A stretch of DNA of 64,000 nt. It comes from Bugulina stolonifera. Lineage: Eukaryota; Bryozoa; Gymnolaemata; Cheilostomatida; Bugulidae. The notes under the pieces are model-generated. The model ran no database searches and was not told the DNA's origin. It was given only the letters and a program-made list of their open reading frames with translations. Position 1 is the first letter of the stretch. Each line of letters starts with the position of its first letter. The DNA is taken from assembly GCA_935421135.1 (NCBI GenBank), contig OW285196.1, positions 14,133,001 through 14,197,000 on the forward strand. Direction: 5' to 3'. The position numbers and the translations under genes are program-made. Of the stretch, positions 25,749 through 37,800 are shown piece after piece.

Positions 25749-26260
25749 GTACAGGATGGTCCCTAGAGACATAATGTAAAATAGGATAATTCATATTACG
25801 TGAGCGAGTTGAACGAAACTTTATCAGTGGAATTTGGAATAAGTCTAAATATTTTATAGTATTTGGCCATAGAGCAAATACTACAGCCTATTGATGAGTT
25901 AACAAGTAAGTTAGTACGTACACATCTGGCAGCACCAGTGTACACTATTGATGCATACAATTAAACTTTATACATACATAAACACAAGCAAAAAATAAGT
26001 AAACAAATACAGAAACATGTAAAAAACAAGACAGTGCACGTGCACAAGTAAATGAATAAGCTGTACCCACAGCCAGAAAACATGTGCTTACACATGTAAG
26101 TAAACACACAACTACACAGCTAAACTAATGAACATGTACACAATACTCTACATCAGTTATGAGCAGTGGCAATAAATGAGGAAACTAGCAGAATTTTACA
26201 CATAAACTTGATATAAAGATCAAAAACAACATGATATAGTAATAGTACATCAAATATTAT
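25749..26260. repeat. Lectin-cluster upstream block U1
   Basis: Matches U0, U2 and U3. It includes TAAACACACAACTACACAGC (26102-26121) repeated at 33413-33432, and the AAGTAAACAAATAC-rich stretch. It lies about 300 bp upstream of lectin gene A. Confidence 0.75.
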
Positions 26261-26329
26261 GATTATGATGCAAACTTTTGGTTTACTCTGCTGGGTTTGT
26301 ACAACACGTAGTAGGTAATAGATTCTTGT

Positions 26330-27320
26330 GAATCTTGAAGGTAGATTTATGTTGTGTAGTAGCTGTAGTGACAGTATTTACCTGACTGTATTCCATTTAA
26401 AAGTATTTGTGCTAATATAAAATGGAGGTTATCACATACTTGTATGTGAGGTGAGGCTGTGTCGCAATGGGTCATTTTAAGGATCTGCCAGATAGGTATT
26501 ATACAGTTTGGGATAGATGCTTCTAAACGAGGAACATGATTAATATGATGGATAGCTGCATTAGGTTAATGTAATCTGTTATTATTTGACAACACAAGCC
26601 TAGATGAGCGCATCCATGATAAGTATTGTAATATTCAATCATACACTGCTAAAGTACCAATTAGTGAGGGAGACAACTACAACCCTTATCTTCATGGAGG
26701 TGAGTGAAGTCTACACTGGACTGCTATATAGTACTGATATCATATCATGAACCTGACTATTTAATAGCCAGGGTTGAAGCTAGCACAGGAAAACTGCTAT
26801 TCACTTGCAAGAGGGTTGGGACTTCCTTTTTTTCAGTTCAAAAATGCAAATCACTGTTTCATCTGTAGAACAGAGTACTTCTGGACTTGTTGAAAATATT
26901 CTTAGAAAGAAGGGAGTGCTCTGTTATAAACATAACAGAGTGTGTTTTTGACCACATGGCAAGTCAAATACTGTTGGCCGTAATCCAACTAATGTGATGC
27001 CATATAAAGCATGACACAGTCAAGATGTTCAATCAGAATGATTCTCTACGACAATGAAAGTCGTCTTCTCTCTCCATTTATTTTATTCTAAAGAGAGAAC
27101 AAATTTAAGTTACTTGAACCTCAGCTATTCTGAAGCCACATGTACATGTACATGTAGAGCACAAAATATAATTATAACTTTCATTATTAAAGTATTGTTG
27201 GAGATGACAGAGTTTTTCCAAGAGGTTTCACAACAGCATAATAGAAAACACAAGACGGAGTTGTTTCCATAAATATCTTTTAGCTGTTGCAAATGCCCAA
27301 GAGATTTGAGGCACAAAATA
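26330..27320 (-). pseudogene. Decayed copy of the 3' half of Ig-receptor gene 2
   Basis: Several stretches align in order and orientation with 50200-52065: TTTAAAAGTATT...GCTAATATAAAATGG (26397) with 50237; ATGATGGATAGCTG (26546) with 50401; GGGTTGAAGCTAGCACAG (26770) with 50888; CTGTTGGCCGTAATCCAACTAATG (26972) with 51788; GAGGTTTCACAACA (27222) with 51984; TTTTAGCTGTTGCAAATG (27278) with 52041. The tail exon equivalent has lost its frame. It lacks the 640-bp hAT element at 51023 and so may represent the unoccupied state. It sits among the lectin genes. Confidence 0.7.
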
Positions 27321-27579
27321 AAATATTCTAGAGAATTCAACTGATATCACGTAATCCATTGTTTGAAAGTCTTTTCAGGAAAACTAAAAATAAAAGATTG
27401 CCGGCCTACAGGGTATTAAACAAGTAAACAACTCCACAATAACCAATAATATATGTTGCAAACAAACAATCGTAATATGCGCCATGTACATTGTACATTG
27501 TACATCTATTATGCATAAATATAACACTAGAGCAAACTTAGCCAAATGATACAAGCATCAGATACAGAACAAGATAAAA

Positions 27580-27783
27580 TTTTGTAAATTGTTGTTATTT
27601 TATACTGAAATTTTTGCAATATAATAATTTAAATGTAATTTATGGCAGAGTGCAAAGATTTAGATTCATGTCCACTTGTTCGTTCCTCCAGCTGAGAGAA
27701 GATAATTACAGTTGAATATGACATGTTCAAATTCCAATGGTAGTGTTTACGTAAATAGCAGGATAGAGTGTATATGAACTGTT
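27580..27783. repeat. Lectin-cluster duplicated block D (copy 2)
   Basis: Second copy of the 22430-22655 block, with GGCAGAGTGCAAAGATTTAG shared exactly. It lies about 600 bp downstream of the lectin B stop codon. Confidence 0.8.
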
Positions 27784-28370
27784 GCAAATTGTCACTTCAA
27801 GTCTCGGTGCACAAGTAATGAAGCACGTTTACGATTTAGTAGTCTACATGTATTATGCAGTGCAACAATAATTACTATTTTTAAACCAAGGTGTAAGACA
27901 AAACTTATTAGTAAGAATGTGCCAGTATTGTGTTCTGTGGATTGTTGTACAGGCACACCAGTTTGACTTAATGCATTACAGTAGTTTCAAATGAGAATTA
28001 ATAGAAAATAATTTAAATAATATTATACACGTATTTAACTGATTTTATAGAAAATGTGTCATTGTAAACATTAAAGAAATATAATAATACATTATAATAT
28101 ATACTCAATCTACAAACAGTGTACTGTTTCGGTGTTTAATGCTGCATGTACACGGCACCGAATCACATGCAGCATAACACCTCATCAGTGCAGCTCAGAG
28201 TTATGCCTGGGAGAACACCTTAGAGATACTGTATATTTACAGCAAAGCGTATTTAAAAGGTGTGAAATCCACTGAACCAAAGTTCTCAAGCTGCCAGAGA
28301 CAGCGAGAATTGCGTAATGCCACCAGTTCAGTGTATCTCCCAGGTAATTAATATATGGAAATGCCCAGCA

Positions 28371-29242
28371 TCAATCAGAATTTTCCACCACAACGGACTC
28401 TGTAGTAGCAGCCACAGTATCTGAATCACCTGTGTTTGAAACAGTAGTCATAGCTTGTATGGATCCGTAGCTGCCGGGTATGAACTCACACAGTGACCTC
28501 TTGCTTTCCTCGCAGTTAGCTGTACTCCACTTGTTGTCTTGCAGGTAGACACAACCGGCTAGGGTAGATACATCTGCATCCACCCTCTGTGTTTTCACTC
28601 TGCCATAATGCAAGTCTCTGAACCAGCTGACAGAACTGCTATCATTATTGTAGACTCCATTAATCCAAACAGGCTGTTCAGCTCCGTCTAAAATTAGAAG
28701 GATTTTTCCATAAAAATTTGCGCGTATCGTTTTATTGCCTACAAGTATTTGCATTAAGATGTAACCCATAGGCTTATATGAAATTTTACCGATTTTCTGA
28801 CTTGAAGTCAAACTGCCAGGTCACATTCCAATATAATCACTAGTAATAGGGAATAAAAGGTGAATACTCACTCTCAGCCAAGAAATTCACAATTTGATCA
28901 TGTTTAGCTGTCGTTTCCAATGTAACCAGTGCTACCGGTGTTTCAGGTAATGATCTACTAACACAACTCTGCCGGGCCTCTTCCCATTTCAATGATGCTG
29001 GTTCCACGGTGACACATCTACCAGAAGGAATCCACGTCCATCCTTCTGGACATATGTTACACACACCTAGAAATCACAATACCATTGATTTATTACTGCA
29101 TAAATTAGAACTATACGCTAGAAACAAGTGATCAGGTAGTGTGGTGGAGTGTAAGCAATTAGAGGTACTTACAGGATAGAGCTCTACTAGGTATGATTGC
29201 AGCAGTTAGGAATAGCAAGACGAATTTAGTGGTGAGTCTCAT
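28371..29242 (-). CDS. Secreted C-type-lectin-domain protein B with Ser/Thr tail
   Basis: Three exons, 29242-29173, 29066-28872 and 28687-28371 (TGA), 193 residues, with the same exon layout and phases as copy A. Signal peptide MRLTTKFVLLFLTAAI; mature start CVCNICPEGWTWIPSGRCV. Landmarks: WEEARQSCVSRS, PVWINGVYNN, GCVYLQDNKWSTANCEES, RSLCEFIPG. Unlike A and C it continues for about 34 residues after the lectin fold in a Thr/Ser/Val-rich tail (AMTTVSNTGDSDTVAATTES), possibly O-glycosylated (inference). No EPN/QPD or WND motif is present. The donor after 28872 is AGA|GTGAGT-like, and exon 3 supplies AC to make Asn. Confidence 0.88.
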
Positions 29243-30223
29243 CTTAAAAACCTGCAAAAAATTTTACTAATACACTGTAACTATATATTTCATTACTCAA
29301 CATTCAGAGAGCTTGTGTAGAAAATATCCAAGAATAATTCATCTTTAGCAGTAGACAATGTATTATGTAGTACAAATGTGACATGAGTTTTTAACAAATC
29401 AGCATTGAAATGAGTTAAAGTTATGACAGTACTACACCAAAATAATTTAATGAGATGTTATATAATATTCCCAATGACAGGGTGAAAAATTCTTACCGTC
29501 TGTTGAACTGACATACAGTGAAATAAAATTCGTGCTGTCAGTATGTCAGACACAGATGTTGTGCTAATATTGTTGCAAAGCAGGAAGTAAAATGATTTAT
29601 AAATGTATTGATTTTATCTTGAGCAGCTATTGTGAGGTCTTAAATCAAAAACAATTAGATAAAACAATTCTTGTTAGGTAACCGTGTAAACATCTATACA
29701 GAATTAGTAACTTGATTTGTGAGAATTGGTCCTTGAAAAACAACTTGATTCCAGGAATCGTAATTTATGTAGAATTTCACAAACTGATGAATTACATGGA
29801 AACTTATATAATATGATGATAATTATAGTCTTCCTCTTTCAAATAATCAAACCAGTAATGTTATACGTATTGTAAAACTATAGATGTATTGTTTCAAAGT
29901 GTGGGAGCATAGGTGTCTATGCTGGATGGCTAGGACCTGTCAGGTTATGGTGCATAATATTTTAGTACACGCAGTATAACAACCTCTTACTAGAAAGATA
30001 ATGTATATAGGATGCAACAATACTATTTTTCTCCAGGGAGTGGAATTAACATTTGTTGATAAGATGTGAACTCCGTATTTGGAGTTATTTTCCCTCATCA
30101 ATAGAGATTGAGGAAGGCCCACTGGAATACTAATCAAAGGGTGCACATAAACATTGAGTCAGCGGAGCGGTTTATAAATCTCATTATATGAGTCATACTG
30201 GATTCATCCCCTCGTTCCTACCC

Positions 30224-30640
30224 TAGTATTGCTGTAGTTGTACACTGTACATGTGTGTATACCCCAGTATTGCTGTAGTTGTACACTGTACATGTGTGTC
30301 TACCTTAGTATTGCCGTAGTTGTACACTGTACATGTGTGTATACTCCACATGTAGTATTGCTGTAGTTGTACACTGTACATGTGTGTATACCCCAGTATT
30401 GCTGTAGTTGTACACTGTACATGTGTGTATACTCTACATGTAGTATTGCTGTAGTTGTACACTGTACATGTGTGTATACTCTACATGTAGTATTGCTGTA
30501 GTTGTACACTGTAGATGTGTGTATACTCTACATGTAGTATTGCTGTAGTTGTACACTGTACATGTGTGTATACCCCAGTATTGCTGTAGTTGTACACTGT
30601 ACATGTGTGTATACTCTAGTATTGCTGTAGTTGTAGTTGT
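30224..30640. repeat. About 38-50-bp minisatellite, roughly nine copies
   Basis: Core GTAGTTGTACACTGTACATG with variable spacers TGTGTATACCCCAGTATTGCT or TGTGTATACTCTACATGTAG. Copies differ in length by inclusion of CTACATGT. Open frames over it on the minus strand are repeat artefacts. It lies upstream of lectin gene B. Confidence 0.95.
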
Positions 30641-30711
30641 ATGTAAACCCCATATAGAGAATTATAAGAACAGCCATAATATTATTATTGTTTGAGACTT
30701 GTTGCTGCTAA

Positions 30712-31520
30712 GGTACAGGGTGGGCCCTAGAGATGTACTATAAAATAAATAAAACTTAATTCTGCCAAACACATCGAAAGAAAATCCATTTTGTACATGT
30801 AGTTGGTAACTATAAATGAGAGATGAGAACATTCAGATAAATCCATGGTATGGGAAGAGCATGTGCAAAATGAAAATGTTGGAGGAAGCCAGTACTCACG
30901 AGCTTGAGCAAACTCTGTCATTTGACCACGTTGATCGCCAAAAGGAAGATGAGGACATTGTAAAATTACTGACCTAAAACGCTGAGCAAAAGAAATGAGG
31001 GAGGCCAAAGCATAGATGGAGAGACATCATCAACTCGACCGAAGAATGTGTGACCTAGACAGTGGTGATGTAGACAACAGGATATGATGTCACTCTCTCA
31101 TTGAGTTGCGCAGTCTTGTTTAGGTGTGAAGGGTAAAAAACCATAGAGCACGTCATACCTTAATTGAAAAAAACAAGTAAACCACTGTACACCTCATGAC
31201 CAGCGCACAAAAATACAGGGAGACTAAGAAAACACATCTGTACAATTAAACCTGACAAACAAGTAACTACACAAATAAACAAGTACAAGATTGCTATATG
31301 AACATAAATAGTATAATGTACCATGTACATGAATTGTAAACCAGTAAGTAAGTGCACATGTACACAAGAAAACCAGTAACTGAGTACATTAATTATTAAC
31401 AGCAGCAATAAAAAGAGAAAGCAATCTGAATTTTGAGATAAATGAATAAATGCCTGCAATATAAACCAAACAACATAATGTGGTGATACAACATCAACAA
31501 TAACATACATATATTGGGGT
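30712..31520. repeat. Lectin-cluster upstream block U2
   Basis: Begins GGTACAGGGTGGGCCCTAGAG at 30712 and carries the AACAAGTA / CAGTAAGTAAGTGCACATG block also seen in U1 and U3. The minus-strand 146-codon frame at 31160-31600 is hydrophobic but shows no gene features. Confidence 0.7.
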
Positions 31521-31692
31521 TTGGCCATTTTTATACATGTATTATTATACATGTACACTTGTATATGTAATAATAACACATAACATTTAATACAAGTCAT
31601 ATTAGAAGCAAATGGCAGGGAGAGTCATGGAGGGGGAAAGGGTGGACAACTACTGTAATGTTCGCAGTTTGGGTATTGCCATGAGAAGCCTA

Positions 31693-32767
31693 TTATTCAG
31701 GGATAAGCTCACATAGAAATGCTTTCTGATCACTGCAATCAGCCGAGTCCCACCTAGTGATATTATCGCCAGCTACACGTACATGTAAATACAGGTGGGT
31801 ACATCCACTGGGGGTAGAGCTCCTTCGGCCGTTGCTCACAGCTTGGTGTCTCACCCAGCCATTACGTAAGTCACTCGACCAGCTGACAATTCCACTGGTC
31901 TCATTGTAGAATCCTCCAATCCAAAGATCCAAAGTAGCGTTTTCTAAAATTTTAGTAGGTGTGAGAGCAGAAGCATAGTCCTAGTTATTCAGGCTAAAAC
32001 TACTTATTCCTGGACACCAGCTCAATCCAGTGTCAAATCACACACCGACTTATCCATAGTAATCATCTCATTGCAATATCCAATAATAAACCATTATGAA
32101 CAACACTTTCACTAATGGTTAGTAACAAAGTAATGTTTCTTCATGTAGCCAATTGGACAGGTAAATTCGCAATATGTTTATTTGTACATGTTGTTTTTCA
32201 CAAAAATAAAATTATAATGTTATAATGTTAATTTAATACATTATAAATTTATAATGTTGTCATAATGTTAATTTATGTATTTGTTAAGCCTATAGTTTAC
32301 TAAATGACACAACTTCATTCTTACAAACAATGTAGGTAATATACAATGTAGTTGGTCCAAAATAATACCTGTTCGCAGATACTGCCTCACAAGTTCAATC
32401 TTGTGTTTAATTTCAAGTGTAAGCAGATCGGCAGCCATGTTAGATGGATTTTTGGAGGCACATGCTGTTTTTGCTTGCTGCCAAGACGATGGAGTGTAGT
32501 CTATAGCAATACATCTGCCAGAAGAAATCCACGCCCATCCTTCTGGACAAATGTCACACACACCTAGATAGTTTCATACCTTTTTATGATAATACAAATA
32601 CAAAATACAAATACATGTACAAATACAAATACAAACTGTATATTATGGTAGAAATGAAGTGATACATAACAGGGTGTGAGCTAATCGAGATACTTACAGG
32701 ATAGAGCTCTGCTGGATATGATTACCACAGTTAGGAATATTAGGACGACTTTTGTAGTGATTCTCAT
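31693..32767 (-). CDS. Secreted C-type-lectin-domain protein C
   Basis: Three exons, 32767-32698, 32563-32369 and 31943-31693 (TAA), 171 residues. Signal peptide MRITTKVVLIFLTVVII; mature start CVCDICPEGWAWISSGRCI. Landmarks: WQQAKTACASKNPS, LTLEIKHKIELVRQYL (helix 2), LWIGGFYNETSG, WSSDLRNGWVRHQ, GCTHLYLHV, WDSADCSDQKAFLCE. It is closest to copy A (shared DLRNGWVRHQ and SDLRNGW), indicating A and C are the more recent pair or are homogenised by conversion. The calcium-site WND equivalent is WDS and EPN/QPD is missing, so sugar binding is uncertain. It is the right-most member of the tandem array. Confidence 0.88.
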
Positions 32768-33043
32768 CTTCCAAATCTGCAACAACAGGTGTTGATTTAC
32801 AACTAGAAATATTTATATTTTATTACTCAGTTGACAGAAAGATTGTAGTAAAGGATTCAGAGTGAACAGTTCATAGAACAGTTCATAGAAGTGCAGGGGT
32901 ATATTGCATAATATTTGAATAAACTAATCAGCAGGGGAAGCATCAAGTAGTATAAACCAATCATCAATTGGAATAATTCACTTGTAATAACATGTACAAT
33001 GTGCATGTTGAAAAGCTTTCATTTTTGAAACTTGTTTGTGCCA

Positions 33044-33510
33044 AGGTACAGAATGGGCCCTAGGGACGTACAGCAAAATAAGAAGAAAAACTTTACCAGT
33101 GGAGTTAGGAATATTATACATGTATATTATATAGTTTGTAGCCATAGAGCAAATATTATAGCTCATTGATTGAGTTGACAAGCACACGCAAGCTAGTGCA
33201 CGCATCTGGCAACACAAGAATACAAGTAGACTACACTATGCATGTAGAAATTTAGACCTTATAGATACATAAACACACAAGTGCAGAAATAAACAAGTAC
33301 AGATATAAAAATAAGTAATTAAATGCAGAAACATGCAAAGAAACAAGTGAACGAATAGAAGAACAAACAAGTAAATGAACAACCAGAAAACATTTGCTTA
33401 CACCAGTTAGTAAACACACAACTACACAGCTAAACTAGTGAACATGTGCACGATACTCTACATCAGTTATAGGCAGCAGTAATAAATGTGGACACTATCA
33501 AAATATATAA
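33044..33510. repeat. Lectin-cluster upstream block U3
   Basis: Begins GGTACAGAATGGGCCCTAGG and shares AGTAAACACACAACTACACA and ATACTCTACATCAGTTAT with U1. It marks the right-hand end of the lectin duplication array. Confidence 0.75.
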
Positions 33511-34844
33511 TTTAAACAACGCAATAGAAATACGTGTTGGCACCAACATGCATGACACGGATAATATGAAGACTGCTCATTTGCAACACATACATTGTAA
33601 TAACTAATAGGCACCTTCAGGATCTTGGAGATCCATTTGTAGTTGCCCTCTCCTGCATTAAAATTGTTGTTTGGTCACTCAGCGTCCGTCTATTTAATAA
33701 GAGTTATCTTCTCCCCAATGTTACCAATTGAATACTAAATAATAATGATAATATAATTAGCCAGGCGTGTAATAGTATGTCCTGTGATCTGAATGGACTC
33801 CAGCTAGCACGCTAATATATCTCAGCCCTTCCTGACCAACCCATAGAATCGACTTGTGCTATTGACCTTAAAAACTGTGATAGATAGCAGAATACATTAT
33901 GGATTTACTAGAAAGAGCAGCTATTTCACAACATGGCACATTTGTACTCAATTGATGCATACTATCTTAACCATCGGTAGGCCAGGTTGTGGGTGCACAG
34001 GTGTTAACTCTTACAATGGCGGTCATTTAGAATGGCCAATTTCAATTTTTATTGCAAAAATAGAATAATTTCAAAAAGGTAAAAATGAGGTGATGTAATA
34101 CACCTGTCCAATATATTATGTATGTGGCTATATACATGTGTATTATTTATTTGGCTAGTCTATTGCTCAGAGAAAAAAATTGAAATTCATATACAAACAA
34201 TGAAAGTAGCTCTAGTACCCCCCAGAGATCAAGCTGAGCCAAACTGTCATTTCATGAAAACAGCTGTCTGTAGCCGTATGATTACGCTGGCATAGCCTGG
34301 TACAGTAGATCTTTGCTGTTTGGACTATGATTTGATCTCTGGAGATACCCTTGTTTTCTACGAGCATTAAAACTGAAACTACTGTTTAGGGCTGTTGTTT
34401 AGGAGCCAATCAAGAGAAAGGATAGGCAACCTCCTCAGTTAAGCAAACCAAAAACAGCCCACATATAGAGTTTTAAAATGTTCTCCACTGTCTCTTTTAA
34501 CTCCAATGTTATGCATTGGCTTACCACCAACATTATTTGTCTAACCTACATTTTATGACCTTACTGCTGGGCCATAGTCTAAGCAAGATCTCATATACAT
34601 TGTAGGTGATCGATGATGAGAATTCTCTCCCCTGTTTTTAAAGATTACATAATATAGACATACATATATTTGGTATGCATATTTTAGAGTGTATTAGTTA
34701 ATTTTTAATTGGTAAGATGTATATAAACTTCTTAATATATTAGTCATTAGTGCACATCTGCCTACATTGGATTATTAGCCAAATCTGAAGTACTGTTCCA
34801 AGAGTGACGGTCCTAAACTTATCATCTGCCTGTTTACATGATCA
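33511..34844. other. Spacer between lectin cluster and Ig receptor 1
   Basis: No supported exon. It is expected to include the 3' UTR of Ig receptor 1 (minus strand). A loose inverted pair around CAGAGATCAA (34223) and TTGATCTCTG (34331) suggests a small repeat. Confidence 0.4.
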
Positions 34845-37800
34845 TCACTGATTAAGTTCCACATCAAATGATAATGACATTCTGTCATGTTCAGCCGATA
34901 GATCTAGTCCCATGTTTGTGTCATAGTCTCTTTCCTGTGTTAGGTTGGTAGAAGGCCCTTCAGATAGAGAGTCGTTAGGTAGAATTAGGGCTAGGAAATG
35001 TTCGACCTCACTTTGACCTTCTGCAGACCTTCTTTCTGTTCTGGTGTCTGAGCACTGACTCTCTGCCTGCTGTCTTTGAAAGTTTTCTGAGGGAAGAGGC
35101 AGGTTTTCCTCACCCAAGTGTCCAACAGCTGAGAGAAGGTTAACAAATCACAGGTAAACAGATAAGCTGTGTATTATTGCGTAAAAGAAAAAGTAAGTGA
35201 GCCAAACTGATTCATTTAAAGTGGAAGTAAACAGCTTTTTATAATTAACTGCAAGTTGAGGCCAAGTTTTAGACATGTAGCAGGCTAGATGTTAATGAAA
35301 AAACGATAATATTAGTTAGATTGGACCTTTTACTTGTTTGCTATAGAATATCTATTACAGAATTGGGCTGCATCATGTCAAATAATGGCATAAGCCAGCG
35401 GCGTTTTGACAAACATTTAGCCATAATTGAGTGAGAAATGGCATAAATCGCTCAAGCGGATCTATAACGAGACTGGTTCTTTCAGTTCATTGAACGCCGA
35501 TTGGTTAAACTATTTGTTTGTGGCGCTACGGGTGACGCAATACCACCCGTAAGATTATAACAAAAGGTTGATGAACTGAGCTAAGCCAAGCCTTCTACAT
35601 GACTGTGTTATAAACAAACTACTGATTTTATCAACCTTGTATTGGTTATACTAGCTACCCTGGAGAACTTCTGAATACATCAAGTGATAGTTACAGCTCT
35701 TCAATAGTGCAATCTCACATTATATAGCAGAACTGGAAATTAGACCACTAAGATATCACATAGGAAGACAATGATTAATCAGTGGTGACATTATGATATT
35801 ATATACATGCACATGAGTTGAAGGAACCATCTGCAGAGAAAAACTTGTATAGAAGATTTATTGCAAGTAATTTCAGACAGTCAGCAACAGAAGTAATTCA
35901 TTGCAAGTAATAGGGAGAGTGTAATGGCATAATAACAACATAATGCATATATTACATACGCATGACATACATTAATTTGTAACAATTTAAATTTTGATTA
36001 TAACAGCTTATACAGTACATATTGCAATTTACATACATATTTTCAACTATTGTTCTGCATACAATGTACATGGATATGACAAGTTACATAATGCTAACAC
36101 ATTAATGCTAAGTTACAACATGACAAATTGGTAAGATTCAATCAGTGTTGAAAGGTACTGTGCTATGGCAATGCTCTCAGCATGGTAAAGTGACAATGTC
36201 GCATAGCAGAATGCTGGATGCTCTTCTTAACACTACCTTCGAAGGACTCACAGTTGGATCTTCCTCATCAAAGTCTAGAACTGTAAAACATATTATGTTA
36301 TATATCGCAGCCATGCCAATATACATGTAGGGTACATGTACACGTATTACAATATGGAACCCAACACAGAACCTCAATTTAGGAGTACAAAAGAGGTACA
36401 ACAATATAAGGCAACAATGAAACATTAGGCCTAATAAGGAAGTACATGAACATGTAGATGTCTATTGAGCTTATTCACAATTTAGCAGTACTTTGCACAT
36501 ACTTACATGCTTCAACTGAGATGCATTTCAACAGCCAAAATTTTCGTCAGCCAGCACTCTGAGAAATTAAAATCAAAATAGGTGTGAATCTAAAACATTG
36601 AGAATGAGTACATTATGTAGATTAAGTATTAGGTGTTTGTCTATGAAGCTGCGTCTAAAGAGGCTGTTGCCTATTTGCAGATATATCACACTCAGCTCAA
36701 GGCTCTCGCACAACAGTTATGTGGCTCAGTGAAATTATTCATGACTTGAATAGGCCCATATAGCTATCAAAAGTTTCTAACCTAAAGTATGATATCGTAT
36801 GAATAATCAGATTGCATATCATCATGTTGAAATATAATAGGCTATAGGCTTATTCCATAACTTCAGTTTTCATAGAGAAGCGGGGCCTATTGTACATCAC
36901 TATGAATATAAATAACTAGAATCAAGATTAATGAAATTATAACACATTACATTAGCCTGGTGAAATTTTGCAGTAAAATGTCAACTTGAACTTGTAACTT
37001 GTGGCACTACTAACAGCACTAACTTACAATAGGCTTATATACATGTACAATAGTATTTTTATCCTAATGAATCGACAAGAAAAGAAATTATAAATAAATA
37101 ATAATGATTATTATTATTATTTATAGGCCTAACTCTAATAATATAATAGCACAGGGTATATATTTTTATATATATTATATCTAATAATATAATATTACAG
37201 CAGAATCTTATGTTCATGTTGGATGTACATGTATGTATTGTATATAAAATATGACAGTAGAAACTATCTTAGACTTGTGTTCAATAAATAGGAAGGAATA
37301 TAATATTATTACTAATTATTATTATATCGTTATTGTATAAAATAATTTTAGGCATACAAAACCAAAAATAAAATATTGTGAGGTTAGTTTATATTGTTAG
37401 ACTTGGCTACAACAACCTGGTTATCTTATAGGACAATATTATTAGATTATGATAGTATAAATATAACAATGATACAATGGTTATGGTATGGTTAAAAGTT
37501 AAGTATCCCATCATGATCTTTCAACCACTAACATCTGCTCTTTTAACCACAGTTTAACTAACTTTAATTGGCAGCCTGATAAATTGGAGAGTCCTGTCCT
37601 TTGTGTCACTGTCACACGGAGCATACAAGCATCTTCCCATGATTAAATTAGAAAATAATTAAATATAACCAAGTATAACAAGTTACCGCTACAGTTGACT
37701 AATGCTCACTAAAGAACCGTTAAGACCGCAGTGAATATTCACGACGCTCCCATGCGAAATCCCAAATAATATTTGAGTTTTTTAATTTTCTATTTAGATT

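Noticed and set aside
30223..30509. Repetitive minus-strand frames (YTHVQCTTTAI)
   Set aside because: Translation of the 38-50-bp minisatellite; open by periodicity only.
31160..31600. 146-codon minus-strand hydrophobic frame
   Set aside because: Lies in duplicated block U2, is not open in U1 or U3, and has no homologous domain.
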